A stretch of 64,000 bases of DNA from Nocardia sp. NBC_01327 (GTDB taxonomy: Bacteria; Actinomycetota; Actinomycetes; Mycobacteriales; Mycobacteriaceae). The notes below the pieces were generated by a model, which had not been told where the DNA came from, ran no database searches, and was given only the letters and a program-made list of their open reading frames with translations. A program made the position numbers and the translations under genes. Below, one piece after another: positions 44,315-54,303 of the stretch (its first letter is position 1; each line of letters opens with the position of its first letter). The stretch is taken from NCBI RefSeq assembly GCF_035958815.1, contig NZ_CP108383.1, positions 310,001-374,000 on the forward strand, in the 5' to 3' direction.

Positions 44315-45307
44315 ATGGCCTCTCCGCATCGTGTTGTTATCGCGGTCTTTCCTGATGTCGATCTGCTTGATGTCACTGGTCCGGCTGAGGTGTTTGCGCT
44401 GGCCAACAGTGAGAGTGGGGGTCGGGAGCTGTATGAGGTTCGGTTGGCTGGGCCGGTGGCGGGGGTGGTTCGGACTTCGGCTGGGGTGCGGCTGCTGACC
44501 GATGTGGCGTTTGGTGAGGTCGGCGCGCGGGTGGACACCATGCTGGTGCCCGGAGCTGTCGATCTGACCGAGCATGGGCCCGTCGCTCGGATCGATGCTG
44601 ACGTTGTGGAGTGGGTGCGGGTTACTGCACCGCATGCTCGGCGGGTGGCTTCGGTGTGTGTGGGTGCGCATGTGCTGGCGGCGGCGGGATTGCTGGATGG
44701 GAAGACGGCTACTACACATTGGTCGACGGCTGCCCAGCTGGCTTTCGACCATCCGGCGGTGACTGTTGATCCGGATCCGATTTTCGTGCGGGCCGATCGG
44801 GGGCGGTTGTGGACGGGGGCGGGGATCAGTGCCTGTTTGGATTTGGCGTTGGCGCTGGTTGCGGAGGATCACGGTGAGGAGTTGGCGTTGGGGGTTGCCC
44901 GGCAGCTCGTCATGTATCTCAAGCGGCAGGGTGGGCAGAGTCAGTTCTCGGTGCCGATGAGTCGGCCTGCTTCCGGTCGGCGGGATATCGATGAACTGCG
45001 GCTCTGGATTGCCGAGCATCTCGACGAGGACCTGGCTGCGCCTGTGCTGGCTGCTCGAATGTGCTTGAGCGAGCGGCACTTTGCGCGGGTGTTCAAGCAG
45101 GAGACCGGTACTTCGTCCACCAACTATGTGGAAGCGGCGCGGGTGGAGGCTGCGCGCCGGCTTCTGGAGAGCACCGACCTTCGGCTGGATCAGGTTGCGG
45201 CGGTTGCGGGTTTCGGCGCTGCCGAGACGCTGCACCGCGCCTTCCAGCGGCAGCTTGCCACCACCCCGGCCGCCTATCGCCGCCGGTTCCGAACTCAGCC
45301 TGCCTGA
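44315..45307 (+). CDS. GlxA-type AraC regulator with DJ-1/PfpI domain
   Basis: This 330-residue protein has an N-terminal DJ-1/PfpI-like domain (1-180) with the conserved Cys region VASVCVGAHVLAAAG, and a C-terminal AraC helix-turn-helix (about 220-325: MCLSERHFARVFKQETG, QVAAVAGFGAAETLHRAF). ATG 44315. Codon use is notably G/T-ending, unlike the C-ending neighbours. The isochorismatase gene lies 86 bases downstream on the same strand and may be its target. Confidence 0.9.
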   Translation: MASPHRVVIAVFPDVDLLDVTGPAEVFALANSESGGRELYEVRLAGPVAGVVRTSAGVRLLTDVAFGEVGARVDTMLVPGAVDLTEHGPVARIDADVVEWVRVTAPHARRVASVCVGAHVLAAAGLLDGKTATTHWSTAAQLAFDHPAVTVDPDPIFVRADRGRLWTGAGISACLDLALALVAEDHGEELALGVARQLVMYLKRQGGQSQFSVPMSRPASGRRDIDELRLWIAEHLDEDLAAPVLAARMCLSERHFARVFKQETGTSSTNYVEAARVEAARRLLESTDLRLDQVAAVAGFGAAETLHRAFQRQLATTPAAYRRRFRTQPA

Positions 45308-45393
45308 AATTACCTGTCTCACTGAGCATCTCGCACGGATACGTGCGCGATGCGGATTTGCTGTACCCCAATTTCCCTAGGAGAGGACCCCTG

Positions 45394-46011
45394 ATGAGCA
45401 CAACCACCCCGTCCACGAGCCTGCGCGATGTGATCGGCCTGGACAATCAGCCGCCGCGCCTGAGCGAGTCGGCGTTGATCCTGATCGATTACCAGAACAC
45501 CTATCGCACCGGCGTAATGGCTCTGGAAGGCGCCGAGGAAGCGCTCGTGGCGGGCGCGCGACTACTGGAACGTGCACGGGCCGCGGGCATTCCGGTTATC
45601 CACATCCTCAACGACGGCGGCGTGGACACCCCGTACGACATTCGCGCCCGGATCGGCGCCATCAGCGACGAGGTCGCCCCGCTGCCCGGAGAAGCGGTGG
45701 TGATCAAGGAGTTCCCCGACTCCTTCCACGCGACCGAGCTGCGGAAAGTGCTGCAGGACTTCAACATTGCCCCGGACGGCGATCTGCTGCTCGCCGGTTT
45801 CATGACCCATATGTGCGTCACGTTCACCGCCCAGGGCGCGTTCAACCTCGGTTACCGGCCGACCGTCGTCGCCGAGACCACGGCGACGCGCGCGCTCACC
45901 GCGCCGGATGGCAGCATCCTGCCCGCCGCCGCCCTGCAGGCCGCGAGTCTGACGACGATCACCGATCTGTTCGGCACGGTCGTCCCGACGGTCGATGCCA
46001 TCCCGAACTGA
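45394..46011 (+). CDS. isochorismatase-family cysteine hydrolase
   Basis: This 205-residue protein has the catalytic triad D32 (ALILIDYQN), K105 (VVIKEF) and C141 (MTHMCVTFTA), the normal order for cysteine hydrolases acting on amides, nicotinamide or isochorismate. ATG 45394 behind AGGAGAGG. Substrate unknown; the GlxA-type regulator upstream suggests an inducible amidase. Confidence 0.88.
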   Translation: MSTTTPSTSLRDVIGLDNQPPRLSESALILIDYQNTYRTGVMALEGAEEALVAGARLLERARAAGIPVIHILNDGGVDTPYDIRARIGAISDEVAPLPGEAVVIKEFPDSFHATELRKVLQDFNIAPDGDLLLAGFMTHMCVTFTAQGAFNLGYRPTVVAETTATRALTAPDGSILPAAALQAASLTTITDLFGTVVPTVDAIPN

Positions 46012-46017
46012 CGGTGG

Positions 46018-47076
46018 TCAGCCGATACTGGCGGAGAGATCGGGCAGCATTCGATAGGCCTCGTCCTGCCAGTTGTTCCACGCGTGGATCCCGTATTCGG
46101 GGAACGAGTAGGTGATATTGGCGGCGCCGAGGGTGGCCATGCGGACCTGGAAGGCGCGGGTATTGACCAGTGCCAGCGCTTCCAGGGCCATACCGTTCAC
46201 GGTGCCCATATTCGGGCCGTCGTTGGCGGTGGGTCGGCCGCTGGCCGCGGCCACGTAGACGCGAGTGTTGTTGGCGACCAACTGCGGGGCGAAGACGAAG
46301 GGATCCATGCGCAGCCATTGCGGACCCCACGGCGGAGCCATGGAGTCGACGTTGTAGCCGCCGGCGTCGATCATGGCCAGGCGGATGGCTTCGCGCATTC
46401 CGGGTGCGGAGATATTGAGGTAGCCGGAGTACGAACCGGCGAAGCTGAATTGATCAGGGTGATAGGCGGCGAGCGTGAGGGCGGCACTGCCACCCATCGA
46501 CAGGCCGAAGATGCCGTTGCGAGTGGGATTGAAGCCCAGTCGATCTCGCAGGGCCGAGCGCAGGTCCTGGGTCAGGAAAGTTTCCCAGGTGTAGCGGTAG
46601 CTCTTACCTGGTCCGCCCGAAAGCGAGTCGGTGGCACCGGATCCAGTGTTGGCCGAGCCGGTTCCCGCTGGGATGCCGAAGAATTCGCTGGGCGCGTTCC
46701 AATCGGTATAGAAGCTGGACTGACCACCCACCGGCATGACCACATTGATATTCCAGCTCGCCAGGGTCTCGGCGACATTCGTCTCGATCTCCCAGCCGTT
46801 GAGGCCTTCACCGGCGCGCATACCGTCGAGCGCGTACACGACACGGTTGGTATTGCCGTCCGCGGCGCGCAATACGCGAGTCTTGATGGGCCCCATGGCG
46901 GGTGAGTCGACCCAGAAGTCGAAGGCGGCCGGATTGAATGCCGCCGAGGCCTTCGCACCGCCGAGGGCGACCGTCCCCAGGGGCACGACCAGCGCCAATG
47001 CCACCATCAGTACCGTCCGCCGGAGCCAGCTCCCGGTGGACTCGGACGAATTCGATCTACCGCGAAGCGATCTCAA
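46018..47076 (-). CDS. mycolyltransferase, antigen 85/MPT51 family
   Basis: This is a 352-residue secreted protein. A TTG start at 47076, with GAGAGGAA upstream, gives a Sec signal peptide of about 45 residues (cleavage after ASA). An alpha/beta hydrolase fold has Ser192 in the elbow GLSMGGSAAL and a late His in YGIHAWNNW. It transfers mycolic acids to trehalose and arabinogalactan in the cell wall; the gene indicates a mycolic-acid-containing host. Other starts upstream to 47148 cannot be excluded. Confidence 0.88.
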   Translation of the reverse strand: MRSLRGRSNSSESTGSWLRRTVLMVALALVVPLGTVALGGAKASAAFNPAAFDFWVDSPAMGPIKTRVLRAADGNTNRVVYALDGMRAGEGLNGWEIETNVAETLASWNINVVMPVGGQSSFYTDWNAPSEFFGIPAGTGSANTGSGATDSLSGGPGKSYRYTWETFLTQDLRSALRDRLGFNPTRNGIFGLSMGGSAALTLAAYHPDQFSFAGSYSGYLNISAPGMREAIRLAMIDAGGYNVDSMAPPWGPQWLRMDPFVFAPQLVANNTRVYVAAASGRPTANDGPNMGTVNGMALEALALVNTRAFQVRMATLGAANITYSFPEYGIHAWNNWQDEAYRMLPDLSASIG

Positions 47077-47285
47077 CGATCGGTTCCTCTCGTTCGAGCG
47101 GTCACAACACCGCAGGACTGTCCGGAACCGGTCCCCGAACCGGTACAAGCGGGCGTGCGAACAGCGGCAGTTGCTGTCCTCACGCCCGCTCGAAGTACCT
47201 ATCGCTCACGAACGAGAATTCGTTGCTAGAAAATAGCCACCCAACTATGTGATGCGGCACACGTCCAGTCGATCGCTGCGGACGC

Positions 47286-49061
47286 TCAATGCGCGCGCAG
47301 CATGCGACCTGCGGCATCGACGGCAGGCGTGGAACTACCTGCGTCGTTGATGAATACGGCGAAGGCGAGATCGCCGGAGATACCCACGAACCAGCCGTGC
47401 GCATGTTTGTCATCGATGAATTCGGCGGTGCCGGTCTTGCCGAGCAGGCCCGGAATATCGGCCAGCTGAGTCGCGGTCCCGCCGGTAATCGTCTCTCGCA
47501 TCATGGTTTTCACCTGATCCGCGATCGTCGGCGGCAGCGCGGGCGGCACCTTGCCGGGCACCCCGGGGCGCCCCTGCACGAGCGCCGGATTCGGGGCCGA
47601 CCCGTGCGCCAGCGCGGCGGCGACCATGGCCATACCGAAGGGACTCGCGGTGACCTGCCCCTGCCCGATGCCCTCCTCCACGCGGAGCGCGGCGGTATCG
47701 GCACCGGGAACCTTGCCGGTGACGGTGGTCAGTGCGGGTGTCGTGTAGTCGACGCCCAGGCCGAGCTGCATGGCCGCGGTGGTGAGCGCATCGGGAGCGA
47801 GATTCACCGCCAGCCGCCCCATGGTGGTGTTGCAGGATTTGGCGAAGGCGGTGTGCAGCGGGACCTGTCCGAGGTCGAAGTTGTTGTCATTGGGGATCTG
47901 CCGGCCTTCGATGTTCTCGGTACCGGGGCAGGCGAGCACGGTATCCGGGGTCACCGCACCCGATTGCAGGGCCGCCGAAACAGTGACCGTCTTGAAGGTC
48001 GACCCGGGCGGGTAGAGCCCGGTGAGAGCGAGCGGCCCCTGATCGTCGGCCGGGCCGTTCTGTGCGATGGCCAGCACGTTTCCGGTGGACGGTTGCAGCG
48101 CGACGATCGCGGCGGCCTGCGGGATCGGAACCAGCGCCGCCTCGGCGGCACGCTGCAGCGCCGGGTCCAGCGTGGTGTGAATATCGGTGACGGCCTTGGC
48201 ATCCTGCCCACCCACGCGCTGGGTGCTGCCGTCGGTGCCCCGTGCCCGCACGGCCCAGCCGGCGGCGGCGTCGGCATCCTGCTGCCAGAGATCGGAGAGC
48301 CCGGACCACACCGGCGAGGAGAGGGATTTATCGGTCGTGAGCAGGCGCGTCTGCGGCGCCAGCGTGACATTCGGCAGTGCGGTGAGCGCATCCTGGATAG
48401 GTGCGATATCCGCCGGTCGCAGCGTCACGGCCGTAATCGGTTTACCCTGCGCGCCAGCCAGTTCCGAGGTCAGCGAGGCGGCGGTGACATCGGGCGCCGC
48501 CGCATGCAGCAGTCCCGCCACGGCCGCGGTATCCGCGCCGGGAGCGAGATTCACCAGCGTGACGATCTGCTGGCTCATGAATTCGCCGCCGGTGCTGTCG
48601 AGCACGCGGGCCGCCGGTGCCGGATCGACGGGTCCGTAGGACAGCGGCCCGATATCGAGCCCGGGTGCGACGGTGGCCGGGTTCCAGTGCACCTTCCAGC
48701 CGTCGCCGGTGTCATCGAGCGTGCCGGTGGTGGAGTACGTCCACTCGTTATGGCCGTCCTTGCCCAGTTTCCAATCGGCGGCGAGGGTGAAGGTGCCGCC
48801 GGCGTCGGTCTTCTGAACATTGCTGACCTGGTATTTCACCTGCTTGCCGAGGGCGTCGTAGAGCCCGCCGAGACTGTCGGTGGCCTGTTTCGCATCGGTC
48901 GTCGCGCCGGCCGCGGCGGCGACGTCATCACGGGTCAGCGCATCGGCGAAACCGTTCGCCGCCTGCTTCATTCGATCGGCCGTCGAGCCGCCGCTGGAGC
49001 AGGCCGTCAGGGCCAGTCCCGATGCGATAACCATTCCGAGGAGTCTCGTTCCCGTCCGCAT
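47286..49061 (-). CDS. penicillin-binding protein, lipoprotein, PBP2-like
   Basis: This 591-residue protein has a lipobox LALTAC (Cys21), an NTF2-like N-terminal domain of the MecA type (about 25-140), a PBP dimerisation region, and a class B transpeptidase with STFK near 353, SCN near 408 and KTG near 540. It resembles Rv2864c (PBP-lipo). An open frame continues upstream to 49640, but that part is antisense to the next gene. It cross-links septal or elongation peptidoglycan. Confidence 0.92.
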   Translation of the reverse strand: MRTGTRLLGMVIASGLALTACSSGGSTADRMKQAANGFADALTRDDVAAAAGATTDAKQATDSLGGLYDALGKQVKYQVSNVQKTDAGGTFTLAADWKLGKDGHNEWTYSTTGTLDDTGDGWKVHWNPATVAPGLDIGPLSYGPVDPAPAARVLDSTGGEFMSQQIVTLVNLAPGADTAAVAGLLHAAAPDVTAASLTSELAGAQGKPITAVTLRPADIAPIQDALTALPNVTLAPQTRLLTTDKSLSSPVWSGLSDLWQQDADAAAGWAVRARGTDGSTQRVGGQDAKAVTDIHTTLDPALQRAAEAALVPIPQAAAIVALQPSTGNVLAIAQNGPADDQGPLALTGLYPPGSTFKTVTVSAALQSGAVTPDTVLACPGTENIEGRQIPNDNNFDLGQVPLHTAFAKSCNTTMGRLAVNLAPDALTTAAMQLGLGVDYTTPALTTVTGKVPGADTAALRVEEGIGQGQVTASPFGMAMVAAALAHGSAPNPALVQGRPGVPGKVPPALPPTIADQVKTMMRETITGGTATQLADIPGLLGKTGTAEFIDDKHAHGWFVGISGDLAFAVFINDAGSSTPAVDAAGRMLRAH

Positions 49062-49154
49062 CGTCCCGACGCTACCCGCCACGGCAGGCCCGGGCACGGA
49101 ACTGGGCGCGTGAACGTGGTACCCCGCCGCGACGGGCAGAGCTAGGGTCGCGGG

Positions 49155-51062
49155 GTGGGTTTCGAGGTTCGGGTGGACAGTGCGGGCGCGGTCGGGATCG
49201 TCAAGGTCGCGGTGGGGTTCGGGTGGAGTTGGGATCCGACGGATATCCGCAGTTTCGCGCGCCGGGTGGGCTGGCAGACACCGGAACCCGTGGGAACCAT
49301 GCGGCGCGGCGCGGTCTTCTCGCGCACCGGGCTGCGGGTGTGGTGGGACTCGGCCATGTTCTGGGGCAGCGGTCGGCGGCTGCACTATGTGCGGGTGCCG
49401 GTCTCCGATTGCCCGGCGCCGAACGGACTCGGCAGCCCGGAACTGCTCGCCGAGGCCATGATTCAGGTGCGCGATGCCATTACGAAGGAGCTCGGCGACC
49501 CCGAGCACGGCGCGGGACCAGAAGACGGACCGGCCTGGATTCTGCCGAATCTGGTGGTGGGACTGGCCCTGGGCCCCGACACCGTCGATCTCATGCTGGT
49601 GAACCCGGTGGATCAGCGATTCTGGATGGACCGGCGGCACGACGGCGCCCGGCGGCGAACCGCAATGGGCGGGTGGGGACGGTTCTCGGAGGATCTGGCC
49701 GGATATCTGGAGACGCTCCCGACCGATGCGCGGGTGGTCGTCACCGCACCCGGCGGGCGGTACGTACAGTTCGCGGTCGAGGAGCGCGAACTGACCAGCG
49801 AATTGAGTCGCAGCGAATTCATCGACCCCACTTGGCGATACGGCGATGATGTCGGGAAATCGCTGGAGGCACAGGGCTGGTCGCCCACCGAGGATTCGAA
49901 CTGGTGGCGCACACTACCCCGGAATGCCGGGCGCACCGCTATGAGTCATTTTGCCGCGGGCGCCGTGGAGGCGCTCCGCACGCTGGACGTGCAGGCGGTC
50001 ACCGATCTGGTGGTCGACGCCTGGGTGGAGGGCGGCGAGGATCTGCCCCTCACCGCACTGGGCATTCCACCGCATCCGACCTCTCGAACGCAGCGCGCCG
50101 AATTCCTGCGCAGCAATGCCCCGTACGGCTTCGATATCGGACCGCTGCGGGTGGATGTCCCGAGCGGCATCGATATCGCCCGTGCCGCAAGGGAATTCGC
50201 CTGGACCTGGACGCGCGCGGATATCGACGGTTTCGCCGAACGCTTCGGCTGGAAGCTGCAGGACGAACCCGGCCCGGCGGACCGCGTGGTGTGGGTGCGG
50301 ACCGAACTGCGCATCGATGGCGCTCGGGCCCGATTCTGTTGTGACGGTGACCGTTTGGAGTCGGTCTGCATCACCCTCAGCGACAGCATCGAATCACAGC
50401 TGTACGAGGAGGGCCCGCCCGCCGAGGTGCGCGATCAATTGACCGCGGCCGTCACCCGGGCGGTGGACGGCCTGCGCACCGAGCTGGGCGCACCCGTGCA
50501 CGGCACGCTCTGGCGTACGCACGGCCCGGTCTGGTCCACCCGGCGGCTGGCGCTCGGAGTCGCGGCGGTGGGCGATACCGTCGAGCTGTACCTGGTGAAT
50601 CCCGCTGAGCGCGAACGGCAATTGATCCTCGAACAGCAGCAGACAGCGCGCCGGGCCGCCGAGCGCGAGTGGCGGCAGTTCTTCGACGATCTGTCGGCCC
50701 TGGTCGCCGATCTGCCGGAAAACGCCGAGGTGACCATAGACGCCGGTGATCGCGGCTGCGCGACCTTCCTCCGTGATGCGGACGGCCTGCGGGTCACCCT
50801 GGATGCGGAGGCCGGTCTGGGCCTGCATCCGCGCACCACCGAGCTCATGCGCACGAACGGCTGGCAGCGTCCCGCGACCGGCCGCCCCGTATGGCGGCAC
50901 GGCCTCTACCGCCCCGCGCTCTTCCGCGATTTCCGCCGTTTCGCGGAGTTCGCGCTCTGGCCGCTGCGCACCCGCATGGGCCCGTACACCGTGCTGCGGG
51001 TGCACGCGCAGGGCGAAGAGCATGCCCTGCGCACGCCGTCGACAGGCTCGACCGGCTTCTGA
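49155..51062 (+). CDS. duplicated DUF6301/TY-Chap protein
   Basis: This 635-residue cytoplasmic protein appears built as two tandem copies of a DUF6301-like domain followed by a TY-Chap-like domain (about 1-150, 165-290, 330-480, 500-620). Evidence is internal repetition: VDSAGAVGIVKVAVGFGW against VDVPSGIDIARAAREFAW, and LVNPVDQRFW against LVNPAERERQ. TY-Chap domains are thought to act as chaperones for type VII-type secreted proteins (recalled). GTG 49155. No secretion genes are nearby. Domain names are from memory. Confidence 0.65.
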   Translation: MGFEVRVDSAGAVGIVKVAVGFGWSWDPTDIRSFARRVGWQTPEPVGTMRRGAVFSRTGLRVWWDSAMFWGSGRRLHYVRVPVSDCPAPNGLGSPELLAEAMIQVRDAITKELGDPEHGAGPEDGPAWILPNLVVGLALGPDTVDLMLVNPVDQRFWMDRRHDGARRRTAMGGWGRFSEDLAGYLETLPTDARVVVTAPGGRYVQFAVEERELTSELSRSEFIDPTWRYGDDVGKSLEAQGWSPTEDSNWWRTLPRNAGRTAMSHFAAGAVEALRTLDVQAVTDLVVDAWVEGGEDLPLTALGIPPHPTSRTQRAEFLRSNAPYGFDIGPLRVDVPSGIDIARAAREFAWTWTRADIDGFAERFGWKLQDEPGPADRVVWVRTELRIDGARARFCCDGDRLESVCITLSDSIESQLYEEGPPAEVRDQLTAAVTRAVDGLRTELGAPVHGTLWRTHGPVWSTRRLALGVAAVGDTVELYLVNPAERERQLILEQQQTARRAAEREWRQFFDDLSALVADLPENAEVTIDAGDRGCATFLRDADGLRVTLDAEAGLGLHPRTTELMRTNGWQRPATGRPVWRHGLYRPALFRDFRRFAEFALWPLRTRMGPYTVLRVHAQGEEHALRTPSTGSTGF

Positions 51063-51084
51063 CCGGCACCCCTAGAGTCGGGGG

Positions 51085-51723
51085 ATGACCGAGATCGATG
51101 ATGTCCTTGTCACCCGGGCTGCCTACGACGCCGTTGCCGAGCTCTACACCAATCTGTTCAAGAGCCACCTGGATTCGAATCCGTTCGATCGGGCCATGCT
51201 CGATGTTTTCATCGCGTCGGTGAACGAGACCGAGCCCGGAATGGTCGCGGATATCGGTTGCGGGCCGGGTCGGGTGACGACCTATCTGAAGGCCGCGGGG
51301 CTCAATGTCTTCGGAATCGATCTCTCCCCCGAAATGATTCGCCAGGCGCGGGCCGCCCATCCCGATATCCATTTCGAAGAGGGCTCGATGGAGCGGATGA
51401 GCCTGGACGATGCGGCGCTGAGCGGAATCGTGGCCTGGTACTCCATCATTCACACCCCGCCGGAGCGGGTGCCCGCCGTCCTGACCGAGTTCGCGCGCGT
51501 CCTGCGGCCGGAGGGCCATATCCTGTTCGGCTTCCAGGCCGCCGAGGAACCGCGGGGTGTGCAGGCTTACGACCACAAGGTCGCGCCCGGATATCGCTGG
51601 GCCCCGGACACTTTGGCGGAGGCGCTGGAGGAGAACGGATTCCGGGTGACAGCCCGCATGCTGCGCGCGCCGCGTCCGGATGATCGCGGCCCGCAGGGCT
51701 ACGTGCTCGCCGTCCGGAACTGA
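51085..51723 (+). CDS. class I SAM-dependent methyltransferase
   Basis: This 212-residue protein has the SAM motif VADIGCGPGRV and the GIDLSPEMIRQAR acidic loop. ATG 51085 lies shortly after the preceding gene, so they may be co-transcribed. Substrate unknown. Confidence 0.9.
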   Translation: MTEIDDVLVTRAAYDAVAELYTNLFKSHLDSNPFDRAMLDVFIASVNETEPGMVADIGCGPGRVTTYLKAAGLNVFGIDLSPEMIRQARAAHPDIHFEEGSMERMSLDDAALSGIVAWYSIIHTPPERVPAVLTEFARVLRPEGHILFGFQAAEEPRGVQAYDHKVAPGYRWAPDTLAEALEENGFRVTARMLRAPRPDDRGPQGYVLAVRN

Positions 51724-51771
51724 TCGCCCGGAATAGAAATCCACCGGGGCGGCTTGCGAAGACCCATGGGT

Positions 51772-52671
51772 ATGAAGGCGATCAGTCAGCGAGTCCTCGG
51801 CGGCCCGGAGGTGCTCGAGACGGTGGAGGTCGAGAAGCCGAGCCCGGCCCCCGGCCAGGTGCTGGTCCGGGTGGCCGCCACCTCGGTGAACGCGGCCGAC
51901 TGGAAGCTGCGCGCGGGCATTGTCACCAAACTGGGCGCACCGCCGTTCACCCTGGGACTCGATGTATCCGGCGTGGTCGAGGAGATCGGCGCGGACGTCA
52001 CCGAGTTCGCGCCCGGTGACGAGGTGTACGGCGCGGTGCTGAGCCGCAATGGGGCCTACGCCGAATATGTGGTCACCCCGGCGGATTTCCTGGCGCCCAA
52101 GCCCGCGACGCTCGACCATGTGCACGCCGCCGCCCTGCCGACCGCGGTGCTCACCGCCTGGCAGGGACTCACCGAAGTACAAGCGGGACAACGCGTTCTG
52201 GTCCACGCGGCGGCGGGTGGCGTGGGCCATCTGGCCGTGCAGATCGCCAAGGCGCGGGGTGCGTACGTGATCGGCACCGCCCGCGCCGCCAATCACGAAT
52301 ACCTGCTCGAACTCGGCGCGGACGAGGTAATCGATTACACGACAACCGATTTCACCACCATCGCCACCGTGGATCTGGTAATCGACCTGGTCGGCGGTGA
52401 CTACACCGAACGCTCACTGACCGTCCTGCACCCCGCCGGCCGCCTGATCGACGCCCAGGGCGAGGTGCCGCTGGACGACCCTCGCTATCACCGCCTCTAC
52501 TTCAGCCCCTCCGGCGCCGATCTGCGTGCGGTGGCGGCGCTGGTCGACCGCGGGCAGCTGCGCAGCACGGTCGAACGCGTCATGCCGCTCGCCGAGGTGG
52601 CCGCGGCGCACGAGCTCAGCGCCTCCGGGCGGGTGCGCGGCAAGATCGTGCTGGTGCCCTGGGCCGCCTGA
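51772..52671 (+). CDS. NADP-dependent quinone-oxidoreductase-type dehydrogenase
   Basis: This is a 299-residue medium-chain dehydrogenase/reductase of the zinc-free quinone reductase group: HAAAGGVGHLAVQIAKARGA is the cofactor-binding loop, and the Zn ligands of alcohol dehydrogenases are absent. ATG 51772 (MKAIS) is preferred; ATG 51766 is possible. Substrate unknown. Confidence 0.88.
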   Translation: MKAISQRVLGGPEVLETVEVEKPSPAPGQVLVRVAATSVNAADWKLRAGIVTKLGAPPFTLGLDVSGVVEEIGADVTEFAPGDEVYGAVLSRNGAYAEYVVTPADFLAPKPATLDHVHAAALPTAVLTAWQGLTEVQAGQRVLVHAAAGGVGHLAVQIAKARGAYVIGTARAANHEYLLELGADEVIDYTTTDFTTIATVDLVIDLVGGDYTERSLTVLHPAGRLIDAQGEVPLDDPRYHRLYFSPSGADLRAVAALVDRGQLRSTVERVMPLAEVAAAHELSASGRVRGKIVLVPWAA

Positions 52672-52755
52672 CCGCGGATTCCTGGCCATCGGGACATCTG
52701 GTGCATCGCCGCGGCGCTGGGCTTACCGTCGAGCAGAGGCGATAGCAGGGAGTAA

Positions 52756-54294
52756 GTGGTGGAGTACTGGGACGAAGAAGTCGATGTGCTGGTCGCCGGT
52801 TCCGGCGGTGGTGTGGCCGGGGCCTATACGGCCGCACGCGAGGGTTTGACGGTGACGCTGGTGGAGGCCACCGACAAATTCGGTGGCACCACGTCGTATT
52901 CGGGCGGCGGCGGAATGTGGTTCCCCTGCAATCCGGTGCTGCGGCGGGCCGGCGTCGACGACACCCTCGAGGATGCGCTCACCTACTACCGCGCGGTGGT
53001 CGGGGATCGCACGCCGGCCGAACTGCAGGAAGCGTATGTGCGCGGCGGTTCGGGAGCGATCGAGTATTTCGAGAGCGATGAGAGCATCTCGTTCCAGATG
53101 TTCCCGTGGCCCGACTATTTCGGCAAGGCGCCCAAGGCGCGGCTCGACGGCAAGCGGCACATCATTCCCACTCCCCTGCGCGCGAGCGAACTGGGTGAGC
53201 TGAGCGAATCGATCCGCGGACCGCTCGCCACCGACCGGCACGGTGATCCGCAGCCGGACTATCTCATCGGCGGCCGGGCGCTGGTCGGGCGGTTCCTGCT
53301 GGCCATGGCCAAGTACCCCGGCGTGTCACTGCGGCTGCACACCGCACTGGTGGAGCTGGTGGTCGAGGGCGGTGCGGTGGTCGGCGCGATCGTCGAGCGC
53401 GACGGCAATCGCGTTGCCATCCGCACCCGCAAGGGAGTGCTGTTGGCGGCGGGCGGTTTCGAGGGCAATGACGAACTGCGTCAGCGCTACGGAGTGCCCG
53501 GCGTGGCCCGGGACACCATGGGGCCGTGGGGAAATGTCGGTAAGGCGCACGAGGCGGGCATTGCCGCCGGCGCGGATACCGATCTCATGGATCAGGCGTG
53601 GTGGTCGCCGGGGCTGATCCATCCGGACGGCCGCGCGGCCTTCGCGCTGTGGTTCACCGGCGGCATCTTCGTGAACCAGGCCGGCGTGCGGTTCGTCAAC
53701 GAGTCCGCGCCGTACGACCGGCTGGGCCGCGACATCATCGACCGGATGAACGACGGCTCGGTGCGCCTGCCGTTCTGGATGATCTACGACGACACCGAGG
53801 GTGCGGCGCCGCCGATCAAGGCCAGCAATGTGCCGATGGTGGAGACCGAGAAGTACGTCGAGGCGGGGCTCTGGCACACCGCCGACACGCTGGAGGAACT
53901 GGCCGCGAAGATCGGCGTGCCCGCGGATGCGCTCACCGCGAGCGTGGCCCGCTTCAACGAGCAGGCCGTGGCCGGGGTGGACGCGGACTTCGGGCGCGGC
54001 GACGAAGCCTACGATCGCGCCTTCTCCAATGGCGAGTCCCCCCTCGCGCCCATTGTGAAGGGACCGTTCCACGCGGCCGCCTTCGGCATTTCCGATCTGG
54101 GCACCAAGGGCGGGCTGCGCACCGACACGGTGGGACGCGTCCTGAACGAGGCCGGTGACACCATCCCCGGGCTGTACGCGGCGGGCAACACCATGGCCGC
54201 GCCGAGTGGCACCACCTATCCGGGCGGCGGCAACCCGATCGGCGCATCGGTGCTGTTCAGCCACCTGGCGGCACTGGATATGGCGGCCCGCTAG
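52756..54294 (+). CDS. FAD-dependent 3-ketosteroid dehydrogenase-like protein
   Basis: This 512-residue flavoprotein has the N-terminal FAD motif DVLVAGSGGGVAGAYTA and a C-terminal dinucleotide segment PGLYAAGNTMAAPSGTTYPGGGNPIG. The arrangement matches 3-ketosteroid delta-1-dehydrogenase and fumarate-reductase-type enzymes. GTG 52756. Steroid substrate is inferred from family only. Confidence 0.85.
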   Translation: MVEYWDEEVDVLVAGSGGGVAGAYTAAREGLTVTLVEATDKFGGTTSYSGGGGMWFPCNPVLRRAGVDDTLEDALTYYRAVVGDRTPAELQEAYVRGGSGAIEYFESDESISFQMFPWPDYFGKAPKARLDGKRHIIPTPLRASELGELSESIRGPLATDRHGDPQPDYLIGGRALVGRFLLAMAKYPGVSLRLHTALVELVVEGGAVVGAIVERDGNRVAIRTRKGVLLAAGGFEGNDELRQRYGVPGVARDTMGPWGNVGKAHEAGIAAGADTDLMDQAWWSPGLIHPDGRAAFALWFTGGIFVNQAGVRFVNESAPYDRLGRDIIDRMNDGSVRLPFWMIYDDTEGAAPPIKASNVPMVETEKYVEAGLWHTADTLEELAAKIGVPADALTASVARFNEQAVAGVDADFGRGDEAYDRAFSNGESPLAPIVKGPFHAAAFGISDLGTKGGLRTDTVGRVLNEAGDTIPGLYAAGNTMAAPSGTTYPGGGNPIGASVLFSHLAALDMAAR

Positions 54295-54303
54295 AGTCGA
54301 TCC

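Noticed and set aside
49062..49640. N-terminal extension of the PBP lipoprotein
   Set aside because: Antisense to the DUF6301/TY-Chap gene and lacking the signal peptide seen at 49061.
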